Shown here: one piece after another, positions 1 through 10,392 of the stretch
Layout of the letters: each line of letters opens with the position of its first letter
Position numbering within the stretch: the first letter of the stretch is position 1
Assembly (NCBI GenBank): GCA_025617745.1
Contig: CM046863.1
Coordinates: forward strand, 55,752,498 to 55,816,497
Reading direction: 5' to 3'
Origin: Heliocidaris erythrogramma
Lineage: Eukaryota; Echinodermata; Echinoidea; Camarodonta; Echinometridae
DNA: 64,000 nucleotides
Made by a program: the position numbers and the translations under genes
Notes under the pieces: model-generated
What the model was told of the DNA's origin: nothing
Seen by the model: only the letters and a program-made list of their open reading frames with translations
Database searches by the model: none

Positions 1-635
1 GTTAAGAAAACTATTTTTAATATTTTATTTAGCTTTGAATATAAAGAAAGCATGAATAGGATGCTAAAAACTCATTTTTTAATGAATCATCTAAGCTTTC
101 TGCAAATTGAAATATAAACAAATTATAATTTTGAAGCCACTCTGTGTGATGAAATGCATTGCTGGATGGTTAAGTATCCTAAATTGTAGTTTATCGCAAA
201 AAAAATCACAACAAAGTTACTTGTAAAAAATTTTGAGTCAGGTTAACAGTATTTTCTGGTACTAGGCTATGTACGTTTCGGACGTTACATTATACTGTTA
301 ACATCCATTTTTAAACTCCAGCCAGTGCAAAGATTGATGTAAGAAGGAGTGATTTCCATTTTTCAACCTTTCCTCTTACTGTTAACAGTGTTTTGCATTT
401 GTATTTTATCAGTTTTTCATTTTTATGAAGGATATATCCCAAATGAAGTCATTAAACTTAAGTTTATTTGGTCAATTTAAAGTATTTTTCAGTAACAGTC
501 ACACACCTTAACTTTACCCAGTCTACAAAACAAAGAATATGTGGTGTAAATATTTGAAAAATACAACCAAGCTAAACCATTTTCTCAAAATTTACATGAA
601 ATATGGATTTTTACCTTAAAATAGGGGACTATTAA

Positions 636-1057
636 AGACCTCAGCCTGACCGAATTTTGCAATATACCCTTTATTCATCCACGGGGAGCTATATATTTTC
701 TGAACAAATTGAAACCAACTTCATGAGATTCCGTTTCCTGTGGAATGAGTAACAGCGTCCCGAATGTTGAGCCCCGGTGGTTTGGGCCCCGTCTCTGAGG
801 AACGCTACTTTGCGGGGGGTGAAAATTTGATGACGACATATCGTGTAGACGCACTCGGAGCTGTATACATGACATGTCGTCACACGTCTAGCGACCCCCT
901 GCAGTGTTACGTCATAGGGAGGGGGCGGACAAAAAAAACTTTTTTTTTTTTTTTATGGATAAACGGAGACGAAAATTTATGAATAACCAGGGTAATTATA
1001 TTCTTTGTTTACTAAGCTTTAGTCAATATATGGTTGTTTTGGGTCAGGCTGAGGTCT
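636..1057. mobile_element. Non-autonomous TIR element with TTAA target duplication
   Basis: The ends are exact inverted repeats, AGACCTCAGCCTGACC at 636-651 and its reverse complement at about 1042-1057. The element is flanked by TTAA at 632-635 and 1058-1061. A TTAA duplication is typical of piggyBac and Kolobok superfamilies, but a 422-bp element without a transposase cannot be assigned further. The interior has G-rich and T-rich runs and no credible ORF. Confidence 0.8.
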
Positions 1058-1365
1058 TTAAACTTTAATTTGATATGTATATGTGGGACTACTACTTTGA
1101 ATTATTTAGCTTTTTTTTTAATGCTTAATCCTCACAATTTATCATGCCATTTTGTGAAATAGAATTGGAAACCACTCATTGGTACATGAAGATTGATTAC
1201 ACAGTTTCTGGTGAACACACCAAGTGCGTATTTATAGTCAGGTATACTAAAAGAAGCTTTGTAAACTTGTAAAGGAATGTTACTTACAAAATTAATGGCT
1301 GTATACCAGCCTTTGATTTAACTATCCACATCCTACACAATTAATTTCATATGGACTATCAACTT

Positions 1366-1615
1366 GTGAATAATAATAATAATACATACATACATACATG
1401 TATAGCGTGATTTATAATGCGCAAATCCAATTTGTAGAGTGCTCTAGGCGTAGTGTAGAATAAAGAAGGGCATAAGATAGTAGAAATACAAAGGAATGTA
1501 CAGTAATAATCAATGGAAGAATTGATCCAGTAAGTTTTTAGACTGCTTTTGAATGAATCTGGAGAATTGCAACTTCTAATAACTATAGGAAGATTATTCA
1601 TGACATTCTAACATG
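1366..1615 (-). repeat. SINE-like retroposon with AAT/ATT tail
   Basis: The segment opens with (AAT)n and (CATA)n and continues with a TATAGCG...GCGCAAATCC block. This is similar in layout to the tail of the tRNA-derived SINE at 6022-6357, which starts AATAATAAT...AAAGCGCC. Read on the - strand this would be body followed by an (ATT)n tail. No tRNA-like head with an A and B box was found at the right end, so the copy may be head-truncated or from another family. Confidence 0.4.
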
Positions 1616-2304
1616 AAAATAAAAATAAGCTAACTTTAGCCTCTCCAAATCCATCCATTCATTTATTTTCTTCTTGTAGGGTGTAATACCCTATCAGCAA
1701 ACTCTATCAGCAAAAACTTAAAAAACACCACCAACAATAATTCCTAGAAAGTATACAACAATAAAGCATTACAACTAAATTTTTGTAGATTTCCGTGAAG
1801 TTCTCTCACTACATGTATGCCATGAGATTTCTTGCTCGTTTCGACCGTACCAAAATGTGAGCTACATGCTTACTGTACTATTCAAATGCTTGCCCCTCCC
1901 ATGCCTTGTGTACCAAATAAGTAGGATATTATTACCCTTTCTAATGATTATTCAATTTTATTTGTAGAAGCTATGAAAATGAAAATGGGTTCTTTATTCA
2001 TGTTGTGTACCAATGTTAAAGTCAGACAAAGAAAAGATCCTGGACAAATCTACAATCTAAACGAAAAAAAAAATGTTTATGGTACCAATAATGTTTCATA
2101 GCTTTCTAGAAAGCTTGATTTATGCTCTGAATACTTTGAATATTCACATATAATTCCCTGGTGAAACAGTGTGCGATCTAATAACCTAGGTTGTCACATC
2201 TTTGAAATCAGATAGCTAGATTAGAGATGACCAAAAGTCATTACCCTTCAAGTTCATACATCAGCCACCAAAAGACTAAGAAGCACAAAGCTCGAAGTTC
2301 AGAT

Positions 2305-2447
2305 CAGGGGAGCGTTTCATGAAAGGACTTGTCAGATATTTTATCCGACAAATTTGCTCTCAGCCAATCAGATGCAAGGATTTCAGTAGCTTATAACAGT
2401 TGTCGGATAAAATATCCGACAACTTCCTTTCATGAAATGCTCCCCTG
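2305..2447. mobile_element. Palindromic MITE (CAGGGGAGC ends)
   Basis: Two arms of about 47 bp form a near-perfect inverted repeat: 2305-2351 and 2400-2447, with ends CAGGGGAGCGTTTCATGAAA and CAGGGGAGCATTTCATGAAA. The spacer is about 48 bp. Each arm also holds an inner palindrome around GATATTTTATC. The CAGGGG start resembles hAT-type termini, but the flanking 8 bp do not match, so no target duplication is claimed. Confidence 0.75.
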
Positions 2448-4100
2448 GACAAAGTTTGGGTTATGATCTGATCGACATGTTGACATCATGTAATGTCCGA
2501 AACAAAACACCGCATACATTGTTTTTCATAACATGCTAAACAGAAGTTTAAGTGAATTTTCTGAGAGGTTTCAGTGACTACAATTGCTATTAGGTTCATA
2601 TCTGGCAAGTTTACATCACTTATACATTTTAAGTGCATGTGTGTACACCTTGGATTCCAAATTGAGTAACTGATATAGACAACTATGTGCTAAACTGCAC
2701 ATTTGTGTTGATTACATTTTGCATAATTAAATGTAATAAATTATTGATAGAGTATTTAACTGCCAACGAGTATTGTCACAGACCAATCATACCAAAAGAA
2801 AAGAAATAAAATGGTGAAAACAGTAATGTTAACAGAATGTAACGTCCGAAACGTCAGGGGTGTTACATGGAAATCGTCAAATGATGCACCCGTTCCCAAT
2901 TTTTTTTTTGTATCTATCTTATATCATCACTTGTTTACATAAAATAAGTTTGATCCAAGGAAAGTACATTCTATTATATGAAATAAAAACTGTTAGTTGT
3001 CAAACCCCAAATTTAGGGCTATTTTTAAGTTTCAATTGATGTAAAATCTATATTTTTCAAGATAGAAACTTTTCCATTAATAATCTCTGAAGCACAGAAT
3101 ATTATATATCATTGATATAATTTGTAACAAATCAGTTTAATATCACAGTTACATGTACATGTATACGATATGCTATATTGTGGAGTAAAATTGTAAAACT
3201 CATAATGTTCATGTCTGTCCACTAAATATGGAGATAGATTAAGGTCCAAAATTTGCATTTCTCAAAAATATCAATAGTCTTGATACATGTTTGAAGTGTG
3301 TAAACATAATTTCATTTTAACTCTCTTTGGGGACATTATGAGCTCCTCTCCCATTTTGCTTTAACAGTACAGAATATTTCATAAATTTTCATTTTCTTAG
3401 CTTTTGATGACGGAATTAATTTGTTCCATACAGGTTAAAAAAATATATGAGCAATGATTATCTAAGGTGCATGAACATGTATCATTGAATATTTTCTTAA
3501 GAGAAAATTGATTTTTGATTTTTTACAGGGCAGATAGGCCATAATTTTCGCTATGCATTCAAATTATGTTTACCTCTTTGTCAAAATCCTAGTTACGAAC
3601 CATTACATCCATCTGTTACCATGCATTGTATTTCAGTAGTCAGAATGTAGATTGGATACATTAAGCATTGCTAGGTTGGGCAAGCCTGAATGTTTGTCTG
3701 ATAGTAATACATGCAACGCCTAATAAATGCAATTCACATTCTACTGAAAAGAATAGGTTTTAATAGGTGAATGTAATAGTTTGTCACTATCTTAGGCAAA
3801 CGTCTATTTATATATTAATACGATTACGAAAATGGCCTATGGGAGAGAAGCTTGGAAGATACGTCACGGAGTTGCCAATCTGTGTTTTATTGATTGCAAT
3901 TTAAAAAATCATAACGTCCTTATTTTTTATCGTAATTTTCTCAAACCTTGACTGAGCTGTTTCTTTAATTGTTCAGTTTCTTTTAAAACCAACTTGTAAT
4001 CAGGGTTGACTTTCACTTTAATAGGCCTATTGTTTCATCATATATAACTCATTTCAAATAAAACGATAAAGCAAGCACACAGTATACTCTAATTTGTATT
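2448..4100. other. AT-rich stretch with nothing recognised
   Basis: Apart from the motif copies near 2477 and 2827, this stretch has no recognisable repeat, no exon matching the downstream gene, and no ORF with family resemblance. It is low-complexity in places and AT-rich throughout. Confidence 0.5.
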
Positions 4101-4104
4101 AAGA

Positions 4105-4735
4105 ACATATTTGTTGTAGTAGACCAAATGAATATTGGACCAACTGAGTTATAGACAAAGAGGTCATTAGACGAAATAAGGCGAAATGATCATTGGACCA
4201 ATTGGCTGATGGACGAAATGATGATTAGACGGAATGATAATTGAACTAAATAATAATTAGACCATGTGGATAATACCAACTGCAACGGGTGGGTGGAAAA
4301 AGGCGTGCGCCCCCCCCCCCCCCCCCTGTTTTGTCTGACAAAGTATGCCCCCGGACCCCCTAGATGGCCGTTTGGCTTCGTCAAACGGACGGTTCCCCAG
4401 TGTGCGCCCCCTTTCTGAAATGCGCCCCCCCCCCTATTCTGAAAATCCTGTATCCGCCCCTGAACCGGGGTTAGCCGAAATGGGTAATGGACCTAATGCA
4501 TATTGGACCAACTTATAATTGGACCGAGTGGTATTTAAACTAAATGAGTTTAAACCAAATAGTTATTAGACCGAATGGTTTTTGAACGAAATGGTTATGG
4601 ATTAACATGTCATTGGACGAAATGATTATTGGACTATATATTCATTGGACGAAATATTTAATGGACGAAATGATATTAGACCAATTGATTATGACCAACT
4701 GACAATTGGACCAAATGGCAATTTACCTAAGTTAC
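4105..4735. repeat. Degenerate GACCAAATGATNATT minisatellite
   Basis: Short variants of ATTGGACCAAATGA, ATTAGACGAAATGA and similar words recur every 13-17 bases from about 4115 to 4275 and again from about 4480 to 4725. The copies are diverged, so the array is old. It is interrupted by a C-rich insertion (see 4280-4462). Confidence 0.7.
4280..4462. mobile_element. C-rich insertion with one hAT-like end
   Basis: The insertion splits the minisatellite. On the complementary strand its right end reads CAGGGGCGGATACAGG, which belongs to the same class of ends as the CAGTGGCGGATC element at 10554. Long C runs (about 17 and 9) lie inside. The left end is not clear and no target duplication was found, so the copy is probably damaged. 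Confidence 0.5.
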
Positions 4736-5069
4736 ATATTCAGTATTCATTAGTCTTAACAAGACGAGTAGGCCCTATGCAATAGTTATTCTGTCACTGA
4801 CTGGTTTTTTTTTTAAGGTAAAAGGCTCGTATCACTACACTGATAGGACTTATAAATGTAGTTCCAAACATCCATGATGAGATGTATCTAAATGTTACTG
4901 GTACATACATGTACGGGTTCCTGTTTTGAAGATGAATTAATTCAAAGGTCAAAATTTGAGATAAATCTACTGATGAATCAAAATTTCTTCTTCTTTTTAA
5001 TTTGAAGTGTTTTGAATATTTTTCTTTATAATTCATGTGCTACATTTCCCCAATTCTTATTTATTCCAG

Positions 5070-5557
5070 GACAATGGTCAACTCTTTATAAGGAAATGCG
5101 AGCTATCTAATGAGATGACCATGAGGTTGTGGTCCTGCCTTAGATCTCTCACTCCAATGACCCAAGTCATTATCTCAGACTCCTCTCTCAGTTTCCCTCC
5201 ATCTCCTCCTGAGCTTCCATCCGTCACAAAGCTGATAGCCAAGAGAGTGACGGCACAAAGCTACGAAGGTCTGTTCTCTTCTTTACCTGGCGTGGGAGAG
5301 ATCGATATCACTATCGATGATGTAGGGAAAGCAGACGTATCTCAGATCCAGACTGGTCTTCGTCGACGTCTGACGGGACAGGAGCTCACGCGCATCAGGC
5401 TTACAGCACCCGATACACGAGAGACGATGAGAGACATGGGTCTTCTGATCGGGGACAAGGTGATATTGTCAGGGGTAGTATCCGGACCGGAGGAGAAATT
5501 AATTGGTCTTGTCGAGCCTTTGACACGTTTGATATCATCTAGTTTGTATAGAGAACA
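5070..5557 (+). CDS. NLR-type gene, LRR-like block exon 1
   Basis: This is the first of three paralogous large exons. The acceptor is TTTATTCCAG (AG at 5068-5069) and the donor is GTAAGT at 5558. It enters in phase 0 and leaves in phase 2 (488 nt). The peptide begins DNGQLFIRKCELS and carries the shared core SDSSLSFPPSPPELPSVTK. Strand-like segments recur every 22-31 residues (ISDSSLS, LIAKRVTA, IDITIDD, IRLTAPDT), which reads as a leucine-rich-repeat-like solenoid. Compared with exon 9473-9978 it lacks six codons (LRSEKKN region). I infer membership in the expanded echinoid NACHT/LRR receptor family. No NACHT or death domain is in the window, so an LRR-only protein remains possible. An upstream start inside the preceding intron is not supported. 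Confidence 0.72.
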
Positions 5558-6021
5558 GTAAGTAATAACTACTTTTTTTCAAAGCTCATTTTATTACTTC
5601 CATTTTCAAATAACCTCTTTACAAATAATCAAGGTAGACATCTATAAATCCACATGCCAGAAATAATATTATGCAAACTTATATGATTACATTTATTGAA
5701 ACAAATTAACTATTGACAATGAGTCAAACATAACATTGTATAAGCCCTGTCATGCGCATGGTATTATTGAGTGGAAGTTTATATTTAAAGCATTTAAAAG
5801 AGTGAACAAAAAAAAAGAAGAAAAGGAAAATCGATTCAAAATTTCTCGCATCAATCGCGGGTTTCCCCTATTATCAGCACGCCTTTGTGTGTGTTCTTGT
5901 TCATGTTTATAAGCCATGCATTTGAAATGAAATTGGCATCATAATTACTTTTTTGGTCAGGTTAATGTGTCGACTTTCAATTACCAAAATATCCACCTGA
6001 AATCCTTAAACAAGTCTCTAT

Positions 6022-6357
6022 AATAATAATACCTAGCATTTATAAAGCGCCTTTCCCAAGTACTGGCTCAAAGCGCTAGATATATATTATTACCCCGGTC
6101 ATTGGATTCTGGCACGCCCGCACACAGTGTATGCACATTTTCCACTCCCTGGGGAGCATTCCAGCCAGTCGCCTGTTAAGCGCACACATGCTAAGCAAAG
6201 GACATTAACTTTCGCCATCGGGTACCCATTTAACACCTGGGTGGAGAGTGGCAAATGTAGATTACCGTCTTGCCAAATGACGCTAGTGCTGCGGTGGGAT
6301 TCGAACCCCGGACCTTGTGGTTCACAGTCCGGGGACTTATCCACTGATCCAAAACAC
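6022..6357 (-). mobile_element. tRNA-derived SINE
   Basis: On the - strand the head begins GGTGTTTTGGATCAGTGGAT, an A-box-like segment. It continues to a B box GGTTCGAATCC at about 6298-6308, a tRNA-like module of roughly 72 nt. A body of about 240 nt follows, and the tail is an (ATT)n run at the left edge, preceded by GGCGCTTTATAAATGC. A six-base duplication CTCTAT flanks it (6016-6021 and 6358-6363). The tRNA part is a SINE head, not a functional tRNA gene. Confidence 0.8.
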
Positions 6358-6611
6358 CTCTATGATTATTAAATATTTTTATTGGGTGTAATTATGTTTC
6401 ATATGACAAAGGACCAGTAAGGTACAAAATATCCCACCAAAAGAGGTATAAAAACACTCGCAGGAAAACAAACACACACACACAAAGAAAAAAACCTTTA
6501 CCAAGTTTGGAAAAGATAAGAGATGATTCTGTTCAAGTTATAAAAAGAAATAAATTAGCTCAGATTTTCATTATATTACAATGGGCATGATGTGCAATTC
6601 TGAAGTATGAC

Positions 6612-8380
6612 CACAAGGCGTAGCCAGGATTTTTCAATAGGGGGGGGGGGCAGACGTGAAGGATCCAACCGCATAGCCAGGATTTCATTTTAGGGGGCGG
6701 TTGTGGGGCACGCGAAGAGTGTGAAATTGGTGATGAGCACGCAAAGCGTGCTCTCCAGGGGGTGTGTGCAGGGAGGGGGAGTTTTCCCCCTCCCGCGCGT
6801 AGCGAGAAAGCTCTTACGTTTTACAGAAAATCTGAAAGATAACGGCTCATAGCAAACAATCTTTTTTTAGGCGGAAAGTTATAGTTCGACACCCTGCCTG
6901 CTTTTTCAGTTATTTGGACGTAATAATGCACTGTATGTTACAGGGGTGGGTGCAGGGAAGGGGAGCTTCCCCCTTCCCGCGCGAAGTGCAAAAGATCTGA
7001 CATTTTAGCAAATTTGAGAGAATAATAACGGCTTGGAGCAAACAATTTTTGTTGGCGGAAAGTTATAGTTCGACGCCCAGACCGCTTTTCAATTACATGT
7101 GTTTGGACGCAACAGTTCATATGCGAGGGAGCGAAAGATTTGCATTTGACCACCGAAGTTGAGCAGTAGAGAAAATCGAATTTTATACATTTATAAACGG
7201 TTTTCTATTCACTCACTTCTACAATCGGGAGCAGAACTAACGAAAACCCTATAGGCTTCAGAAAGAGTCGATATATTTTGCATGGCGACCTGAAGTTGAG
7301 ATTTCTTTCAAAAGTTGAACCTTTGCAGATGCTGTTTTATACACTTTATCCTATATTGGGAGCGCAATATTTAGCAGGACACATATGAAACTTACATAAT
7401 AATGGCGAACAAAGCAATTACATCTTTATTTTTTGAAACTTTTTGAACCCTTTAATCTATTTAAGAACTATATACTGGGGGAGCGAAATTACGAGATCCT
7501 GAAAGAAATTATGCGAGGGAGCAAAGCGACCGAGCTTGGGAAAATTTTCGCATTTCAAACCTTCAAAAACTAGATTTCTAGTGCATTTACCCTGCGGAGT
7601 TGGGGCAGTGATCCGTAAAGATTATGATTTTTATTCATTTCCCCCTATTTTTCTTTCTCTCCTTTGCGTTTTTTCGCCCCCTCCAAGTGCTGCACGAGAC
7701 ACGTTGCCCCCTGCCCCCTAGATACACCACTGAGCGAAGAGACCGAACTGGGATGGGAGGGGGTATCCCCCTCCTACATCAGGGAATTTTTCAAAAATCT
7801 GTCCATAAATCTTGCATTTTAGAGCATCCCAAAATGGTTTTTAATGAAAAGAAGAAATGCACGGATCTACGCCAGTGGACGGAACCCCTTAATCCTTAAT
7901 TGAAAATAACAATGAGAGTTTTCTTCGATACTTTCACATTGAAATTATGGCATTTCTTATTTCCTTACTTCTAGTCATTAAAGAATGTGATGGTATTTCA
8001 AGATCAAACATCACGAGTTTGGATAATTAGTTTTAAGTTAATGTACAGTATCATAATCCAAAAAATATTTGAAGCGGGGTAATAACACAGGCCATCCCCC
8101 CACCTCAATTCTTTTTTTTTTGATATATATACCCCCATCCCCCCGGGATCGACACAGAGGTGGTGCAGTGAGAGGAGAGTTATATCCCCCTTCCCGCGCG
8201 AAGCGCGAACACTTTGACGTTTTAGCAAATTTTAAGATCCAGATAACGGCTTGTAACCCCTTTTAGGCCTTTTCTCTCACTTTCCCCGCTTTTTCGCTCT
8301 CGCTCTCGCTTTTTTTTTTTTAGTGGCTGAATGGGGGGGGGGGGGGGCATGGCCCCCGGTGCCCCCTGTGTACGCCAGTG
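6612..8380. mobile_element. hAT-like non-autonomous element with 8-bp duplication
   Basis: The left end is CACAAGGCGTAGCCAGG and the right end, read inward, is CACTGGCGTACACAGGG. The perfect 8-bp duplication AGTATGAC flanks it (6604-6611, 8381-8388), as expected for the hAT superfamily. The interior has repeated blocks of roughly 200 bp containing CCCTTCCCGCGCGAAG, GCAAATTTGAGAGA and GGCGGAAAGTTATAGTTCGA, plus G and C runs. No transposase frame is visible. The sister intron in the gene lacks the insertion. Related fragments occur at 21988, 25240, 33575, 51835 and 62765. Confidence 0.8.
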
Positions 8381-8944
8381 AGTATGACATTGTAGAGCCT
8401 GACCTTATTTTGAAAACTATGGGTCAGAGAACTTTGTCATGTTTGTGCTCATTTATTGCATGCTTGTCAATTACATTTTCACCTGCCAATCACCCTCAAC
8501 ACCCTCTTCATCCAAACCACCTGTTCGTAAGTTGTATCTTCTTCTTCCTTTTCTCTTCTTCCTTTTCTCTTCTTCCTCTTCTTGTTGTCTTCTTCTTCTT
8601 CTTTTTCTTCTTATCATTATTGTTTATAATTATATGTATTATTATTACCATCAACATTGTTATTATGTCACTGTTAATTTGTTATCATTAATTACATTAT
8701 TTCTAGAGTAATAATCATCATAGTCCTTGACATGATTGTTATTATAATTTTAATTCATATGCTTTACTAATAAGTTTTATGTTATTCTTCTTCTTATTAT
8801 AATAATTATGATTGTCAGTATCTTCTTCTTCTTCTTCTTCTTCTTCATATTATAACTGTTACCATCAGTACATTTACTCTAAAAGCCGAAAAACATTATT
8901 ACCGACTGTCTTGTTTTTCCTCTTCTTTCTCTTAAATACTATAG

Positions 8945-8984
8945 TTTTTCTGGATCCCTGAACTCGGACAGACGCGTATCAAAT
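8945..8984 (+). CDS. 40-nt mini-exon a of NLR-type gene
   Basis: The exon lies between the acceptor CTATAG and the donor GTAAGT. It is too short for ORF searches. It enters in phase 2, completes the split codon CA|T, reads FSGSLNSDRRVSN and exits in phase 0, exactly what the flanking large exons need. It differs at only two of 40 positions from the mini-exon at 12694-12733, and the splice sites are shared. Joining the large exons directly would give an early stop (phase 2 into phase 0), which supports this mini-exon as required. Confidence 0.8.
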
Positions 8985-9472
8985 GTAAGTAGACTGGTAG
9001 GCCTCATTGTTTAGAAATGTTCAACAAAAACAATTTACATGTACACCGTTTCGCCTCATAGAAAATACAGCAAAAATAAATGATATTTCTTCCTTATTTG
9101 ATACTTCATGTCGTACTACAATAAAATATTTTTTTATTTTTGTAGAAGATTGTAAATGGCCAAGAAGTTAATAAAAATAATTGGTTTCTTGTAATGAAAC
9201 TATTTATTGGAACAGAAGTCGAGCAAAATCACATCTTATTTCATGCCATTTCTTGTCAGCTTGTTTACACTTTGTTTCTCCAAACCACGGATATACTGCG
9301 ATTTAGTTCTTTTATATATCCTTCTTCTTGTCATTAAGATTCATGAGAAGAACCCGAAACTCGTAAAGCGTATGTTTTGTCCATGATAGTGAGAGGAAGA
9401 AATTGTATGCAACTCCCTAAATTGAATATGATGCAAAATTGACGCATTCATTTTCCTTGTATTCTATTACAG
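8985..9472 (+). other. Short intron of NLR-type gene
   Basis: This 488-bp intron (GTAAGTAG to TTCTATTACAG) is paralogous to the one at 12734-13150. Both start with a GTAGGCCTCATTG-like stretch. Both end with CAACTCCCTA/TAACTCCCTA followed by TTGAATATGATG and GACGCATTCATTTTC. No inserted element was recognised. Confidence 0.7.
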
Positions 9473-9978
9473 ATCCCTATGTTAACAATTGAAGACTGCC
9501 ATCTATCTGCTGAGGTGACCATCAGGTTGTGGTCCTGCCTCAGATCCGTCGCTTCTCTAAAACATCTCTCCATCTCGGACTCCTCTCTCAGTTTCCCTCC
9601 ATCTCCTCCTGAGCTTCCATCCGTCACAAAGCTGACAGCCGAGAGAGTGACGTCACAAAGCTACGAAGGTCTGTTCTCTTCTTTACCTGGCGTGCGAGAG
9701 ATCGATATCACTATCGATGATGTAGGGAAAAAAGGCATATCTCAGATCCAGACTGGTCTTCGTCGACGTCTGACGGGACAGGAGCTCACGCGCATCAGGC
9801 TTAAAGCACCCGATACACTCCGGTCAGAGAAGAAGAATGTAGAGACAATGAGAGGACTTGGTCTTCTGATCGGGGACAAGGTGATATTGTCAAGGGTTGT
9901 ATCCGGACCGGAGGAGAAATTAATTGATCTCGTGGAGCCTTCGACACGTTTGATATCATCTAGTTTATATATGGAACA
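9473..9978 (+). CDS. NLR-type gene, LRR-like block exon 2
   Basis: This is the best preserved block: 506 nt, acceptor CTATTACAG, donor GTAAGT at 9979, phase 0 in and phase 2 out. It begins IPMLTIEDCHLSAEVTIRLW, continues with the invariant core SDSSLSFPPSPPELPSVTK, then LTAERVTSQSYEGLF, IDITIDDVGKKG and IRLKAPDTLRSEKKN, and ends LISSSLYMEQ. Residues 1-28, 29-50, 51-73 and 74-104 each open with a short hydrophobic strand, as in LRR-like solenoids. The reading frame is open throughout. The nucleotide stretch encoding the core is the same in all three blocks, which suggests recent duplication, gene conversion or strong constraint. Confidence 0.78.
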
Positions 9979-10392
9979 GTAAGTAATTACTACATCTTTT
10001 GTTTTAAGATTCTTCTAATTACTTCCATTTTCAAAATAACATTTTTACAAATAATCAACGTAAGATAGCAAATCATATATGCAAACTTATATAATTACAT
10101 TTATTGGTACAATGATTATCAAACCAACTAATATGAGTCAAACATTGTATAAGCACGATCATGCACGTGGTATTATTATTGAAAGAAAATTTACATTTAA
10201 AACATCTTTCTAAAATAATGAACAAAGAAAACAGAATGTAGAAGAAAAGGAAAATCTAGTAAAATCTATCGCGGGTTTCCTTTTTATTAGCATGCCTTTG
10301 TGTGTGTCCTGGTTCATGTTTTTTAATCCATACATTTGACATGAAATGGGCTAGTTAATATGTTGACTTTTAATTACCAAAATATCCACCTG

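Larger units (their letters stand above)
268..2862. repeat. Pair of inverted ~30-bp motifs 2.5 kb apart
   Basis: The motif TTTCGGACGTTACAT followed by TGTTAACAT lies at about 273-304 on the + strand and again at about 2827-2854 on the - strand. A weaker - strand copy (TTTCGGACATTACATG) lies near 2477-2505. The arrangement could mark the ends of an old TIR element about 2.6 kb long, or simply three copies of a dispersed motif. No coding sequence is visible between them and no target duplication was recognised. Confidence 0.35.
5558..8944 (+). other. Intron of NLR-type gene, with SINE and hAT-like insertions
   Basis: The intron runs from GTAAGTA to an acceptor CTATAG. About 900 bp after the donor and about 500 bp before the acceptor are clearly paralogous to the intron at 9979-12693. 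Shared stretches include ATTACTTCCATTTTCAAA, GTGTGTGTTC/GTGTGTGTCC and CATCCAAACCACCTGTTC. The rest is a SINE (6022-6357) and an hAT-like element (6612-8380), both absent from the sister intron. Confidence 0.7.

Noticed and set aside
6127-6372. Short ORFs on both strands at 6.1-6.37 kb as genes
   Set aside because: They lie entirely inside a tRNA-derived SINE.
8323-8711. Leu/Phe/Ser-rich ORFs upstream of mini-exon a
   Set aside because: They come from CTT-rich intron sequence and the end of the hAT-like element.
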